Origin: an uncultured Planctomycetaceae bacterium
GTDB lineage: Bacteria; Planctomycetota; Planctomycetia; Pirellulales; Lacipirellulaceae
Assembly (NCBI GenBank): GCA_937860165.1
Contig: CALMBE010000195.1
Span: 1-12,822 of the forward strand
DNA length: 12,822 nt
Reading direction: 5' to 3'
Each line of letters begins with the position of its first letter. Position 1 is the first letter of the stretch. Of the stretch, positions 1 through 6,529 are shown piece after piece. Under the pieces are notes generated by a model, which had not been told where the DNA came from, ran no database searches, and saw only the letters and a program-made list of their open reading frames with translations. Made by a program: the position numbers and the translations under genes.

Positions 1-164
1 GGACCCGGCGACGCCAGCTAGCCGAGGAAAAAGCCGCAAAAACGGCGGTAAAACTGATTTTCCCCCTCGTTTTGTTCATATTTCCGGCGATCTTCGTGGT
101 CTTGGTGGGTCCCGCAGCTATCACGATGATCAATGAATTGTTCCCGTCGATGAACGGAAAATAG
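1..164 (+). CDS. TadC/GspF-like type II secretion F protein, 3' end only
   Basis: This is the C-terminal 53 codons of a gene that starts off the left edge; the reading frame begins at base 3 and ends with TAG at 162-164. The visible protein starts with a basic stretch ([18 protein letters not shown]) and continues into one long hydrophobic segment, [20 protein letters not shown], followed by a short polar tail ending SMNGK. A basic cytoplasmic loop with an AEEKAAK..VK..FPL.LFIFPA.FVV..GPA pattern just before the last membrane helix is typical of the end of TadC and related GspF-domain proteins. These are inner-membrane platform proteins of the Tad/Flp pilus machine. A TadD-like TPR lipoprotein lies two genes downstream, which supports a Tad locus. 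The assignment rests on the last helix only. A TadB-type paralogue is the alternative. Confidence 0.75.
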   Translation, partial: TRRRQLAEEKAAKTAVKLIFPLVLFIFPAIFVVLVGPAAITMINELFPSMNGK

Positions 165-299
165 GAAGACTGGGTTGAATGATCCGGTTTGGCCTAAAGT
201 AGCGTAGCCGCCCGCTAAATTCCGTCGATAGTGACTCAGGGTGTCCTCGAAACGGATTCCCTGTTGCGTCACCATTCACGATAGTGCGGGAACCGGAAG

Positions 300-869
300 A
301 TGAAATTACTTGGCATCGCAATGCTTGTAGTCGTGCTGTCAGCCACCGCGTCAGTTTCCTCTTCCCGCGGGCAATACTGCACCGGGTACTATGCACGTTC
401 GGGGCAGCAATGTGGTTCGGCCTATTGCGATAACACGGTGTGGCCCAGTTATTACATTCCGGCGGCTCGCAATTCCGTCAACAGCGCCTACACGGCGATG
501 ATTAGCAACGGTTGGCGACGACAAAACCTTTTGGGTGCGTACCACTTCGACTCTGAAACGAGTCAATTGACCGCCGCAGGCAAATTGAAAGCCCAGTGGG
601 TCCTCACTCAAGCTCCTCAGGATCGCAGAAACATCTTTGTCGAACGTGGGAGCAATCAAGCTGTCACCGATTCGCGGATTGCAGCAGTCAACGACTGGGT
701 TGCTAGCCAAAGCTCGAGTGATCTGTTAGGCGTCAGCGAAACGCACATCGTTGCCGAAGGGCACCAGGCCGGTTCGGTCGACAGCATCTTCGTCGGCTTT
801 CAGGCCAATCAACCGGCACCCGTGCTGAAGGCCGATACCGGCAGCAGTTCATCGTCGAGCGGAAACTAA
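300..869 (+). CDS. Exported protein of unknown function in the Tad locus
   Basis: I do not recognise a named family. The 189-residue product has an N-terminal signal peptide (MKLLGIAMLVVVLSATASVS, cleavage probably between residues 17 and 24). A short cysteine-containing segment follows, with C27, C38 and C43 in a Tyr/Gly/Ser-rich setting (QYCTGYYARSGQQCGSAYC). A folded-looking middle region at about residues 78-165 contains AYHFDSETSQLTAAGKLKAQ, then W..TQAP..R.NIFVERG. The tail is low-complexity serine (SSSSSSGN). The LT..G..K....L..AP..R..IFV.RG pattern faintly recalls OmpA-like periplasmic domains, but this is tentative. It lies between the TadC-like and TadD-like genes on the same strand, with gaps of 135 and 119 bases, so a role at the cell envelope with the Tad machine is inferred. 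The start is ATG at 300 with GGGA at 288-291. Confidence 0.7.
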   Translation: MKLLGIAMLVVVLSATASVSSSRGQYCTGYYARSGQQCGSAYCDNTVWPSYYIPAARNSVNSAYTAMISNGWRRQNLLGAYHFDSETSQLTAAGKLKAQWVLTQAPQDRRNIFVERGSNQAVTDSRIAAVNDWVASQSSSDLLGVSETHIVAEGHQAGSVDSIFVGFQANQPAPVLKADTGSSSSSSGN

Positions 870-924
870 ACATAGCCCTTGAGAGAACTTTAGGAACAAT
901 AACCTCTTCCAAAGAAACTATCCC

Positions 925-951
925 ACGGCAATTGCCGTTGTGACCTTTTTT
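925..951 (+). terminator. Possible weak hairpin with T run
   Basis: The palindrome ACGGCAATTGCCGT (925-938; 5-bp stem, AATT loop) is followed after seven bases by six T residues (946-951). It lies between the small exported protein gene and the TPR lipoprotein gene. The stem is short and the T run is displaced, so it may only attenuate transcription or may be chance. Confidence 0.25.
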
Positions 952-975
952 GTTGGGGATCGAAACTTTCGCCAG

Positions 976-980
976 GGAGG
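976..980 (+). promoter_or_regulatory. Shine-Dalgarno site deciding the TPR lipoprotein start
   Basis: GGAGG eight bases upstream of ATG 989. It supports starting the TPR lipoprotein at 989 rather than at the upstream in-frame TTG at 950. The 989 start also puts a signal peptide directly at the N-terminus. Confidence 0.8.
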
Positions 981-988
981 GTGAAGTC

Positions 989-2107
989 ATGCGATCAAAC
1001 ATACTTTTCTACTTGTTGCCGCTGGCGGCTGTTTTCGGTTGCGGTACGACGGGTTTGAACAGCTCGTCGAAGTCGGTCTCGAGAGACTTTGCCGGCAACC
1101 CGACCGGTATCCAACAAGCAAGTTGGACCGAGAAGATCACCGCCCCTTTTAAGTCGGACGGAGATTCCAAAAAGTCATCGTCCACGGCAAGCCAACCCGA
1201 AAACGACCCCATTTCGCTCCAATTCCGCAGCGGTCCTCCCTCGGCTGCCCTCTACGTGTCGATGGCCCAAATGGCTGAGCAAGGGAGCAATAATGAGCAT
1301 GCCCGGGCGATGTATCAAAAGGCTTTGACTCTCGAACCGAAAAACATCGACGCGCTGCTAGGTATGGCTCGACTCGAAGATCGACTAGGAAATTTGCCGA
1401 CGGCGATGCAAATCTACCAGCGCGCTGCTTCCCTGAATCCCATGGATCCCCGTCCTTTGAACGACCTGGCATTGTGCCATGCGCGATCGGGGCAAATGCA
1501 GCCAGCACTGCAACTCTTGCATCAAGCCGTGAGGATGAAGCCGGACAAGCAACTATACCGCAATAACATTGCCAAGGTTTTGATTGAGCTTAACCGACTC
1601 GACTTGGCAAAAGCCCACTTGGAGGCTGTTTATGTACCGGCTGTGGCTAGCTACAATCTCGGCACACTACTCCACCAAAGGGATCGAACGGCTGAAGCGA
1701 CGGTGTATCTACTCCGGGCTCTGGAGCTGAACCCCCAAATGCCCGAGGCTCAGAAATTGCTGGCAACTATTCAGCGTAATTCTGACCAGCAGCCAGGTGC
1801 ACAAGTTTCGCAGACAGATATGAAAATGACTGTAAGCCCAACCCAACCGGCACCTTTGAGCGTGGCCCAGGTCCCCGCGGGCAAGCTCAGGGTTTCTCAG
1901 TCCAACGATGACATTCTCCCGACGACGATGTTTCCACCCGGGCAAATAACCTCTGCCCCGCTGAGCGATCCCGCTACGGCTCCGGTGAGTTATCCTTCGA
2001 CGGGTGCAGCGCCCCTGATCCCGAGTGCGGGATTAAGTGATTCCGGTTCTGGAGCAGTCCAGGCCAACGCAGATCAGTTGCCGCTAGTATTCCCGGCAGT
2101 TCGCTGA
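989..2107 (+). CDS. TadD-like tetratricopeptide-repeat lipoprotein
   Basis: The 372-residue protein begins MRSNILFYLLPLAAVFGC, a short lipoprotein signal peptide with the candidate lipidated cysteine at C18. Phe at -2 makes the lipobox slightly unusual. A Ser/Lys/Thr-rich linker leads to a TPR array at about residues 84-262. It shows typical A..Y..AL...P....AL..LA..E..LG....A...Y..A..L.P spacing, with roughly five repeats, including NLGTLLHQRDRTAEATVYLL. The last 110 residues are Pro/Ser/Thr/Gln-rich and probably disordered. TadD proteins are TPR lipoproteins that act as pilotins for the Tad secretin. The TadC-like gene just upstream on the same strand supports that role, but TPR proteins are common and the role is inferred. 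The 3' end overlaps the convergent rsmH gene by 34 bp. Confidence 0.82.
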   Translation: MRSNILFYLLPLAAVFGCGTTGLNSSSKSVSRDFAGNPTGIQQASWTEKITAPFKSDGDSKKSSSTASQPENDPISLQFRSGPPSAALYVSMAQMAEQGSNNEHARAMYQKALTLEPKNIDALLGMARLEDRLGNLPTAMQIYQRAASLNPMDPRPLNDLALCHARSGQMQPALQLLHQAVRMKPDKQLYRNNIAKVLIELNRLDLAKAHLEAVYVPAVASYNLGTLLHQRDRTAEATVYLLRALELNPQMPEAQKLLATIQRNSDQQPGAQVSQTDMKMTVSPTQPAPLSVAQVPAGKLRVSQSNDDILPTTMFPPGQITSAPLSDPATAPVSYPSTGAAPLIPSAGLSDSGSGAVQANADQLPLVFPAVR

Positions 2108-2979
2108 GCCACTCGGAGCTTCGCGCTGCGGGCTCGGGGATTTTCGATTGATTCTCGATCGCTTGCCACTACTGGCTTTTTAGTAAGCACCTCGAGGCGG
2201 TCGTCGTTGCGAAATGCGTGTTTCACCAAACGATCTTCTAGCGAGTGGAAACTGATGATCACGAATCGACCCCCAGGTCGCAAGCACTCTGGAAGTGACT
2301 TCAAGGCCAATTCCAGGGAGGTCAGTTCCTCGTTGACCGCGATGCGCAGGGCTTGAAAGGTGCGGGTGGCGGGATCGATTTGGTGCCCCCGACTGCGTGG
2401 CACACAACGTCGCACGAGTTCGGCGAGTTGATCTGCGGTCCGAATGGGAGACGCCCGTCGACTGGCAACGATTTCCTTGGCGATCCGCCGACTATAGCGT
2501 TCTTCGCCGTATTGGAAGATGATGTCCGCCAGTCGCTTCTCCTCGCAGTATTGGAGAAGTTTCCAGGCAGGCTCTCCACTTTCCGGATCGAACCTCAAGT
2601 CCAGTGGTCCTGCGGACAAAAACGAAAAGCCCCGAGCTGGATCGGTAAGTTGGTCACTCGAAAGTCCTAAGTCGAGCAAGATGCCATCGACGGCGGCAAG
2701 GTGCTGATTCGCCAGGATCGTGGGAATCTCGGCATAGCTGCCGGCAACCAATTGAATCGGGAGTGTGGCCAGAGTTTGCTCACTGCGAGCGATCGCGCCG
2801 GGATCGAGGTCGATTCCGAGCACCAAGCCGTGCGGTGCCACTTGTTGGGCCAAAGCCTTGGCATGACCGCCGCCGCCAAATGTTCCATCGACAAATACTT
2901 TTCCCGGGCTTGGCTCCAACCATTGTAGCACTTCATCGACCAAAACCGGGATATGGCAGGTGGGCTCCAACACGTACAA
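2074..2979 (-). CDS. rsmH: 16S rRNA (cytosine1402-N4)-methyltransferase RsmH
   Basis: The enzyme (formerly MraW) uses S-adenosylmethionine to methylate N4 of C1402 in 16S rRNA, tuning the ribosomal P site in the cytoplasm. The 301-residue product has the full family signature: HIPVLVDEVL (9-18), the SAM-binding loop VDGTFGGGGH (30-39), GIDLD (55-59), DLGLSSDQLTDPARGFSF (from 103), FQALRIAVNEEL, VISFHSLEDR and the C-terminal NPRARSAKLRVAQR. Length is usual for the family (about 300-315). No ATG is available near the 5' end. The chosen start is TTG at 2979, with GGAAAGGG five bases upstream; GTG at 2973 is nearly as good. rsmH normally sits in the dcw division/cell-wall cluster next to ftsL and ftsI; here it is alone. 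Its last 11 codons, beyond the conserved core, overlap the convergent TPR gene. Confidence 0.96.
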   Translation of the reverse strand: MYVLEPTCHIPVLVDEVLQWLEPSPGKVFVDGTFGGGGHAKALAQQVAPHGLVLGIDLDPGAIARSEQTLATLPIQLVAGSYAEIPTILANQHLAAVDGILLDLGLSSDQLTDPARGFSFLSAGPLDLRFDPESGEPAWKLLQYCEEKRLADIIFQYGEERYSRRIAKEIVASRRASPIRTADQLAELVRRCVPRSRGHQIDPATRTFQALRIAVNEELTSLELALKSLPECLRPGGRFVIISFHSLEDRLVKHAFRNDDRLEVLTKKPVVASDRESIENPRARSAKLRVAQRTAGNTSGN

Positions 2980-3020
2980 TTCGACCCTTTCCGAGACTTA
3001 ACGATCAGACCCAATTTAGA

Positions 3021-3050
3021 TTGAACCACTAAGGCACGAAGAACACTAAG
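3021..3050. repeat. Dispersed intergenic repeat fragment
   Basis: The stretch contains AACCACTAAGGCACGAAGAA followed by CACTAAG. From memory, closely similar AACCAC.AAGGCACGAAG.ACAC.AAG sequences recur in intergenic DNA of planctomycetes and some other phyla. Only one arm is seen, so it may be a degenerate copy. It lies in the 252-base gap between the divergent rsmH and queA genes, where no gene is evident. Confidence 0.45.
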
Positions 3051-3161
3051 TGGATGCGATTCTTCTAGTGACTCTGGGGCATTGAGGATTTGAACTACGG
3101 GCCAATTCATAATGATACCATTTTAGAGCGATGGCGATATGACCAAGATCCTGACAACATT

Positions 3162-3190
3162 TTGACTGAGCATCCATTCGCCCGCGTAAT
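3162..3190 (+). promoter_or_regulatory. Weak candidate promoter for queA
   Basis: TTGACT at 3162-3167 is followed 17 bases later by CGTAAT (3185-3190), upstream of queA ATG 3232. The -35 is good but the -10 is poor, so confidence is low. Confidence 0.25.
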
Positions 3191-3231
3191 CAACTATTCA
3201 ACTGAAAAATGGCAACGACTGATTCGAAACA

Positions 3232-4296
3232 ATGGAACCTTGGATCGACTACCACCTCCCGGATGAGCTTATTGCCCAGCAGCCCTTGCAGCAGCGTGCG
3301 GATGCACGATTGATGGTAGTGGATCGTGAGCTCCAAACAATTCGACACCACCACGTCCGCGATCTGCCGGAATTATTGAGAAAGGGTGATCGCTTGGTGC
3401 TCAATGATACGAAAGTGATCCCCGCGCAACTTCGTGGCTTCCGGTTGGAAACGGGGGGGCGTTGGCAGGGGCTCTACTTAGGTACGAATGCGAATGGGGA
3501 TTGGCGAATCGTATGTCGAACTCGGGGCCACATCAAACCACCCGAGCAAATCACGCTCATCGATCGCGAAGGGCGGCCGGGGATCACTCTCTGGATCCTG
3601 GAAAAATGTGCCGAAGGAGAATGGCTGGCCCGACCCGTGAGTGAGCAATCCGCGCTGGAAATCTTGACCGACGTGGGACATGTTCCGCTTCCTCCCTACA
3701 TTCGCAAGGGAAACATGACCGAACGAGATATTGCCGACTACCAAACAGTGTTCGCTCGCTCACCCGGGGCTGTCGCCGCGCCCACTGCCGGCTTGCACTT
3801 CACAGCCAATTTACTCGGCAGCCTTGAAAGTACGGGTGTGGAGCTCTCGGCAATTACACTGCACGTAGGAATGGGTACTTTCCGACCAATTACCGTGGAC
3901 GATCTCGATGAACACCCGATGCACTCCGAATGGGGCGAACTAAGTGATTTGGCTGCCCGGGAGATAACTGGGACGCGGGCCAGTGGAGGGCGGGTTATCG
4001 CCGTGGGGACTACCGCCGCGCGGGTGCTGGAAACAGTTGCCAGCCTGGTACATTTCGATGCGGCACGATCCGCACAGCTACCGCTTTGGCAAGGAGAAAC
4101 GGCGTTGTTTATTCGTCCACCCTATGAGTTCAAACTGGTGGATGCCCTGCTGACCAACTTTCACTTTCCGCGCACGACACTGTTGCTGTTAGTACAAGCA
4201 TTCGGCGGGACTGAACTCGTGCGGAAGGCTTACGAAGAAGCGATCCGCGAAGAATATCGCTTCTACAGTTACGGCGATGCGATGTTGATTGTGTAG
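3232..4296 (+). CDS. queA: S-adenosylmethionine:tRNA ribosyltransferase-isomerase QueA
   Basis: QueA moves the ribosyl group of SAM onto preQ1 at wobble position 34 of tRNAs reading NAY codons, forming epoxyqueuosine in the cytoplasm. The 354-residue protein matches the family end to end: DYHLPDELIAQQPL (6-19), LVLNDTKVIPAQLRG (about 55-69), VPLPPYIRK (about 150), the hallmark AAPTAGLHF ending near residue 190, ITLHVGMGTFRP, VGTTAARVLE, TNFHFPRTTLLLLVQAFGG and the C-terminal YRFYSYGDAMLI. The start is ATG 3232; an in-frame TGA at 3220-3222 excludes a longer protein. No clear Shine-Dalgarno precedes it. It stands alone on its strand, between divergent rsmH and a convergent PEP-CTERM gene. Other queuosine genes such as tgt and queG/queH are not in the window. 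Length is normal and no damage is seen. Confidence 0.97.
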   Translation: MEPWIDYHLPDELIAQQPLQQRADARLMVVDRELQTIRHHHVRDLPELLRKGDRLVLNDTKVIPAQLRGFRLETGGRWQGLYLGTNANGDWRIVCRTRGHIKPPEQITLIDREGRPGITLWILEKCAEGEWLARPVSEQSALEILTDVGHVPLPPYIRKGNMTERDIADYQTVFARSPGAVAAPTAGLHFTANLLGSLESTGVELSAITLHVGMGTFRPITVDDLDEHPMHSEWGELSDLAAREITGTRASGGRVIAVGTTAARVLETVASLVHFDAARSAQLPLWQGETALFIRPPYEFKLVDALLTNFHFPRTTLLLLVQAFGGTELVRKAYEEAIREEYRFYSYGDAMLIV

Positions 4297-4362
4297 AGCG
4301 AAACAGGGCCGTTCAAATTTTCAAATATAGTCATAAGGATTGAGCCGATCCCGGGCATGCTC

Positions 4363-4439
4363 GTCATCCCCGCGCAGGCGGGGATCCAGTACTTCACGCT
4401 CGAACCTCCTCACTGGATTCCCGCCTGCGCGGGAATGAC
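4363..4439. repeat. 77-base palindromic repeat element
   Basis: Two 28-base arms (4363-4390 and 4412-4439) are inverted copies with two differences and a 21-base centre. Each arm is itself a hairpin: in the left arm TCCCCGC and GCGGGGA flank GCAG. The arms carry the GTCAT.CCCGCGCAGGCGGGA.TCCAGT pattern. I recall this as a very common dispersed palindrome in several bacterial phyla. It sits between the convergent queA and PEP-CTERM genes, a typical REP/MITE-like location. Confidence 0.8.
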
Positions 4440-4463
4440 AGCTCCTTCCAAACCCCGCACGAA

Positions 4464-4491
4464 AAAAGGCCACCCCGGGAGGTGGCCTTTT
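4464..4491. terminator. Bidirectional rho-independent terminator
   Basis: An 11-bp perfect stem (AAAAGGCCACC / GGTGGCCTTTT) encloses the loop CCGGGA. Read on the minus strand it ends in six T residues and lies about 30 bases past the stop of the PEP-CTERM gene, so it should terminate that transcript best. On the plus strand it ends in four T and can also stop queA transcripts. Confidence 0.88.
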
Positions 4492-4520
4492 CGAGATCGA
4501 TCAGAAATTCGTAATGCAAA

Positions 4521-5345
4521 CTAGCTGAGCCGACGGCTCCGAGTGACACCACATCCGCTCAAGGCTACCAGGGTCAACAACCATGTGGCTGGCTCGGGAA
4601 TATCATTGGTCTCGACGGTGATCGTGACACCATCGAAATCCTTCTTTTGAATAAACGCCGTCGTTCCAGCTTGAGAGAGTGCAATGAGTCTATTATCGAG
4701 ACTCACGGAAACCTTGGTCGCAAAGGAGCCAACTGGCAGAAATGGTCCGATGTCAATAAAAGCATTTCCTAACCAATCTGTCGTGTAAGACGGATTACCC
4801 ATTCCATCCACGGAAAGCAGGTAAGTTCCACCCGATGGGGTAAACGTCATCGCAGTGGCCGGAAGATTAATATCGACTGGCAACCCGTTGACTTCATTGA
4901 TTTCAACAAAGATCTGATTGGTTACGGAAGTGAAAGCTTCTCCACTAAGTCCAGAAAGGGCCGTGTCACCACGCTCCGTAAAGGCAATGGACCCGATGGC
5001 ATTGCCAGGTTTCGCCACTACCATAAATTGTAGATTGCCATCGGTCTGATCGACTGAACCACCAGAAGCAGTGGCGGCAAAATTTTTCGGATTAAAGTCC
5101 AAGGCATCGCCGGCAATAGTTGGTACCCCGAACAGCCCACCCAGTGGTCCCGCGACAACCAAACCAGGATCGGTGACACTATCCTCGATTACATCGACAT
5201 AGGTAACCGTGGTACCCATGAAGGTGCCGCGATTAATAGGGGTCGCCGTGGAGATCCCCGATTGAAGCAAGAGTAAGGATAGGGCACAAACACTCATCCC
5301 TATTCTTGGCAGTTCCTGGGAAACATTCGCTAGAATCTTCTTCAT
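4521..5345 (-). CDS. PEP-CTERM anchored exported protein, copy A
   Basis: The 274-residue protein has an N-terminal signal peptide (hydrophobic core SVCALSLLLLQSG, cleavage near residue 35). A soluble region of about 210 residues follows, rich in Gly, Thr, Val and Asp. The end carries a PEP-CTERM sorting tail: IPEPAT (249-254), a hydrophobic helix TWLLTLVALSGCG, then the basic SRRLS. Such tails are recognised by exosortase, which cleaves near PEP and releases or anchors the protein outside the inner membrane. The mature region is closely related to the adjacent copy B: TPINRGTFMG, TVTYVDVIED, AGDALDFNPKNFAA, LQFMVVAKPG and TTAFIQKKDFDG are shared or nearly so. The domain's function is unknown to me; beta-rich surface or matrix protein is a guess. 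ATG 5345 is the start, without an obvious ribosome site. The transcript should end at the terminator at 4464-4491. Confidence 0.88.
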   Translation of the reverse strand: MKKILANVSQELPRIGMSVCALSLLLLQSGISTATPINRGTFMGTTVTYVDVIEDSVTDPGLVVAGPLGGLFGVPTIAGDALDFNPKNFAATASGGSVDQTDGNLQFMVVAKPGNAIGSIAFTERGDTALSGLSGEAFTSVTNQIFVEINEVNGLPVDINLPATAMTFTPSGGTYLLSVDGMGNPSYTTDWLGNAFIDIGPFLPVGSFATKVSVSLDNRLIALSQAGTTAFIQKKDFDGVTITVETNDIPEPATWLLTLVALSGCGVTRSRRLS

Positions 5346-5500
5346 TTTCGTTGCTGCACTTTCTGAAGTGATGTCCCTCGAAACCTCGACAACTATGCCG
5401 AGTATCCTTTTTTGGAAGAATCAATTTCGAACAAGAAAAAGACAAGTTGTAATATTCAAGACTACGTGTGAACGAACAAAGCATTACAGTAACAATAAGA

Positions 5501-6325
5501 TCAACCAAGACGTCGGCTACCGACGAGGCTCACCAGCCCCAAGAAGGCCAAAAACGCCGTCGCTGGTTCTGGGATATCGAACGTGTCAACAGTCACGCTG
5601 ATCCCATCAAAATCCTTCTTCTGAATGAAAGCCGTGGTTCCCGCCTCCGACAATGCAAGCAAGGTATTATCAAGGCTTACGCAAATCTTCGTGGCAGTTG
5701 AACCGACGGGAACATAAGGCCCGAAATCAACAAATGCATTGCCACTGAAGGCAAACGTATAACTACCTGGGCCAGAACCATCGACAGACAACAGATAATC
5801 TCCCGCCGAGGGAGTAAACGACATCATCACGGCAGGGATGTTAATCGCAGGAACGGCGATCCCGTTGAGCTCCTTAATCTCAACGAAGATCGTGGCAGAC
5901 ACTTTCGTGAAGGCTTCTCCACCAAGCCCTGCAATGGTCGTATCACCGGCTTCTGAAAGTCCCAGACCGCTAATACCCTTACCGGGCTTGGCCACAACCA
6001 TGAACTGCAAGTTTGCGTCGGTGTGGTCACTGCCACCGGCACCGGCAGCAGCCGCGGCAAAATTCTTGGGATTAAAGTCGAGAGAATCACCCGCGATTGT
6101 CGGCTCCCCGAACAAGCCCCCGAGAGGACCCGGGACAATCAGGCCGGGGTCGGTCGCGCTATCTTCGATAACGTCGACATAAGTGACCGTGGCACCCATA
6201 AAGGTGCCGCGATTGATTGGCGTGGCAGATAAAGACCCCGTGATAAAGCAGTTCGCGACCAAGCTAAGTGAAAACAACAATCCTAGCTGGATGCTGCGAG
6301 AAGTCGCAGAATAGGTTCTAGTCAT
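5501..6325 (-). CDS. PEP-CTERM anchored exported protein, copy B
   Basis: This tandem paralogue of copy A is also exactly 274 residues when started at ATG 6325, where AGGGAG lies seven bases upstream; the in-frame TTG at 6364 is less likely. The N-terminal signal peptide (QLGLLFSLSLVANCFITGSL) differs from copy A, but the mature region aligns throughout with only small gaps. The differences lie mainly in the Gly/Ala-rich stretch (FAAAAAGAGGSDHTD) and the middle. The C-terminus has DIPEPAT (250-256), a hydrophobic helix and basic SRRLG, so it is a predicted exosortase substrate exported to the cell surface. Copies A and B are separated by 155 bases with no clear terminator, so they could be co-transcribed. 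Its upstream region is cut 54 bases before the ATG by an insertion sequence, which may have separated it from its promoter. Confidence 0.88.
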   Translation of the reverse strand: MTRTYSATSRSIQLGLLFSLSLVANCFITGSLSATPINRGTFMGATVTYVDVIEDSATDPGLIVPGPLGGLFGEPTIAGDSLDFNPKNFAAAAAGAGGSDHTDANLQFMVVAKPGKGISGLGLSEAGDTTIAGLGGEAFTKVSATIFVEIKELNGIAVPAINIPAVMMSFTPSAGDYLLSVDGSGPGSYTFAFSGNAFVDFGPYVPVGSTATKICVSLDNTLLALSEAGTTAFIQKKDFDGISVTVDTFDIPEPATAFLAFLGLVSLVGSRRLG

Positions 6326-6332
6326 GAGCAAA

Positions 6333-6338
6333 CTCCCT
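6333..6338 (-). promoter_or_regulatory. Shine-Dalgarno site deciding the copy B start
   Basis: AGGGAG on the minus strand, seven bases upstream of ATG 6325. It favours this start over TTG 6364 and makes both PEP-CTERM paralogues the same length. Confidence 0.7.
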
Positions 6339-6375
6339 GATGTAATGACGGGGTGTAATTTCAATATCTAAATCT

Positions 6376-6379
6376 AAGT
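6376..6379. repeat. Target-site duplication, left copy
   Basis: AAGT directly outside the left terminal repeat matches AAGT at 8069-8072 on the right. Because the element ends in AGG/CCT, the duplication can also be read as TAAGTA. Four to six bases is therefore the honest size. Confidence 0.65.
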
Positions 6380-6395
6380 AGGCCTTGCTGATTTA
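6380..6395 (+). repeat. IS left terminal inverted repeat
   Basis: AGGCCTTGCTGATTTA; pairs with the right end at 15 of 16 positions. Confidence 0.85.
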
Positions 6396-6529
6396 CTCAT
6401 TCACCGTGCATAAATCGAGAGATTTTGTTATTCTTGCTTGCCGACCCGCAAGGTGTTTGGCGTTTTTGCTTGAAAAGCCTTGCGGCTGACTTGGCCGTAA
6501 TCTTCAGATTCTCTCTTTCAGGTGACCGG

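Noticed and set aside
2667..3110. 147-residue open frame on the minus strand overlapping the rsmH start
   Set aside because: Most of it is a second frame of rsmH, and the remainder translates a dispersed repeat. RsmH has unmistakable family motifs in its own frame.
6425..6529. Longer transposase start at TTG 6425
   Set aside because: ATG 6530 has a purine-rich ribosome site, and the extra 35 residues do not resemble the N-terminus of this transposase type.
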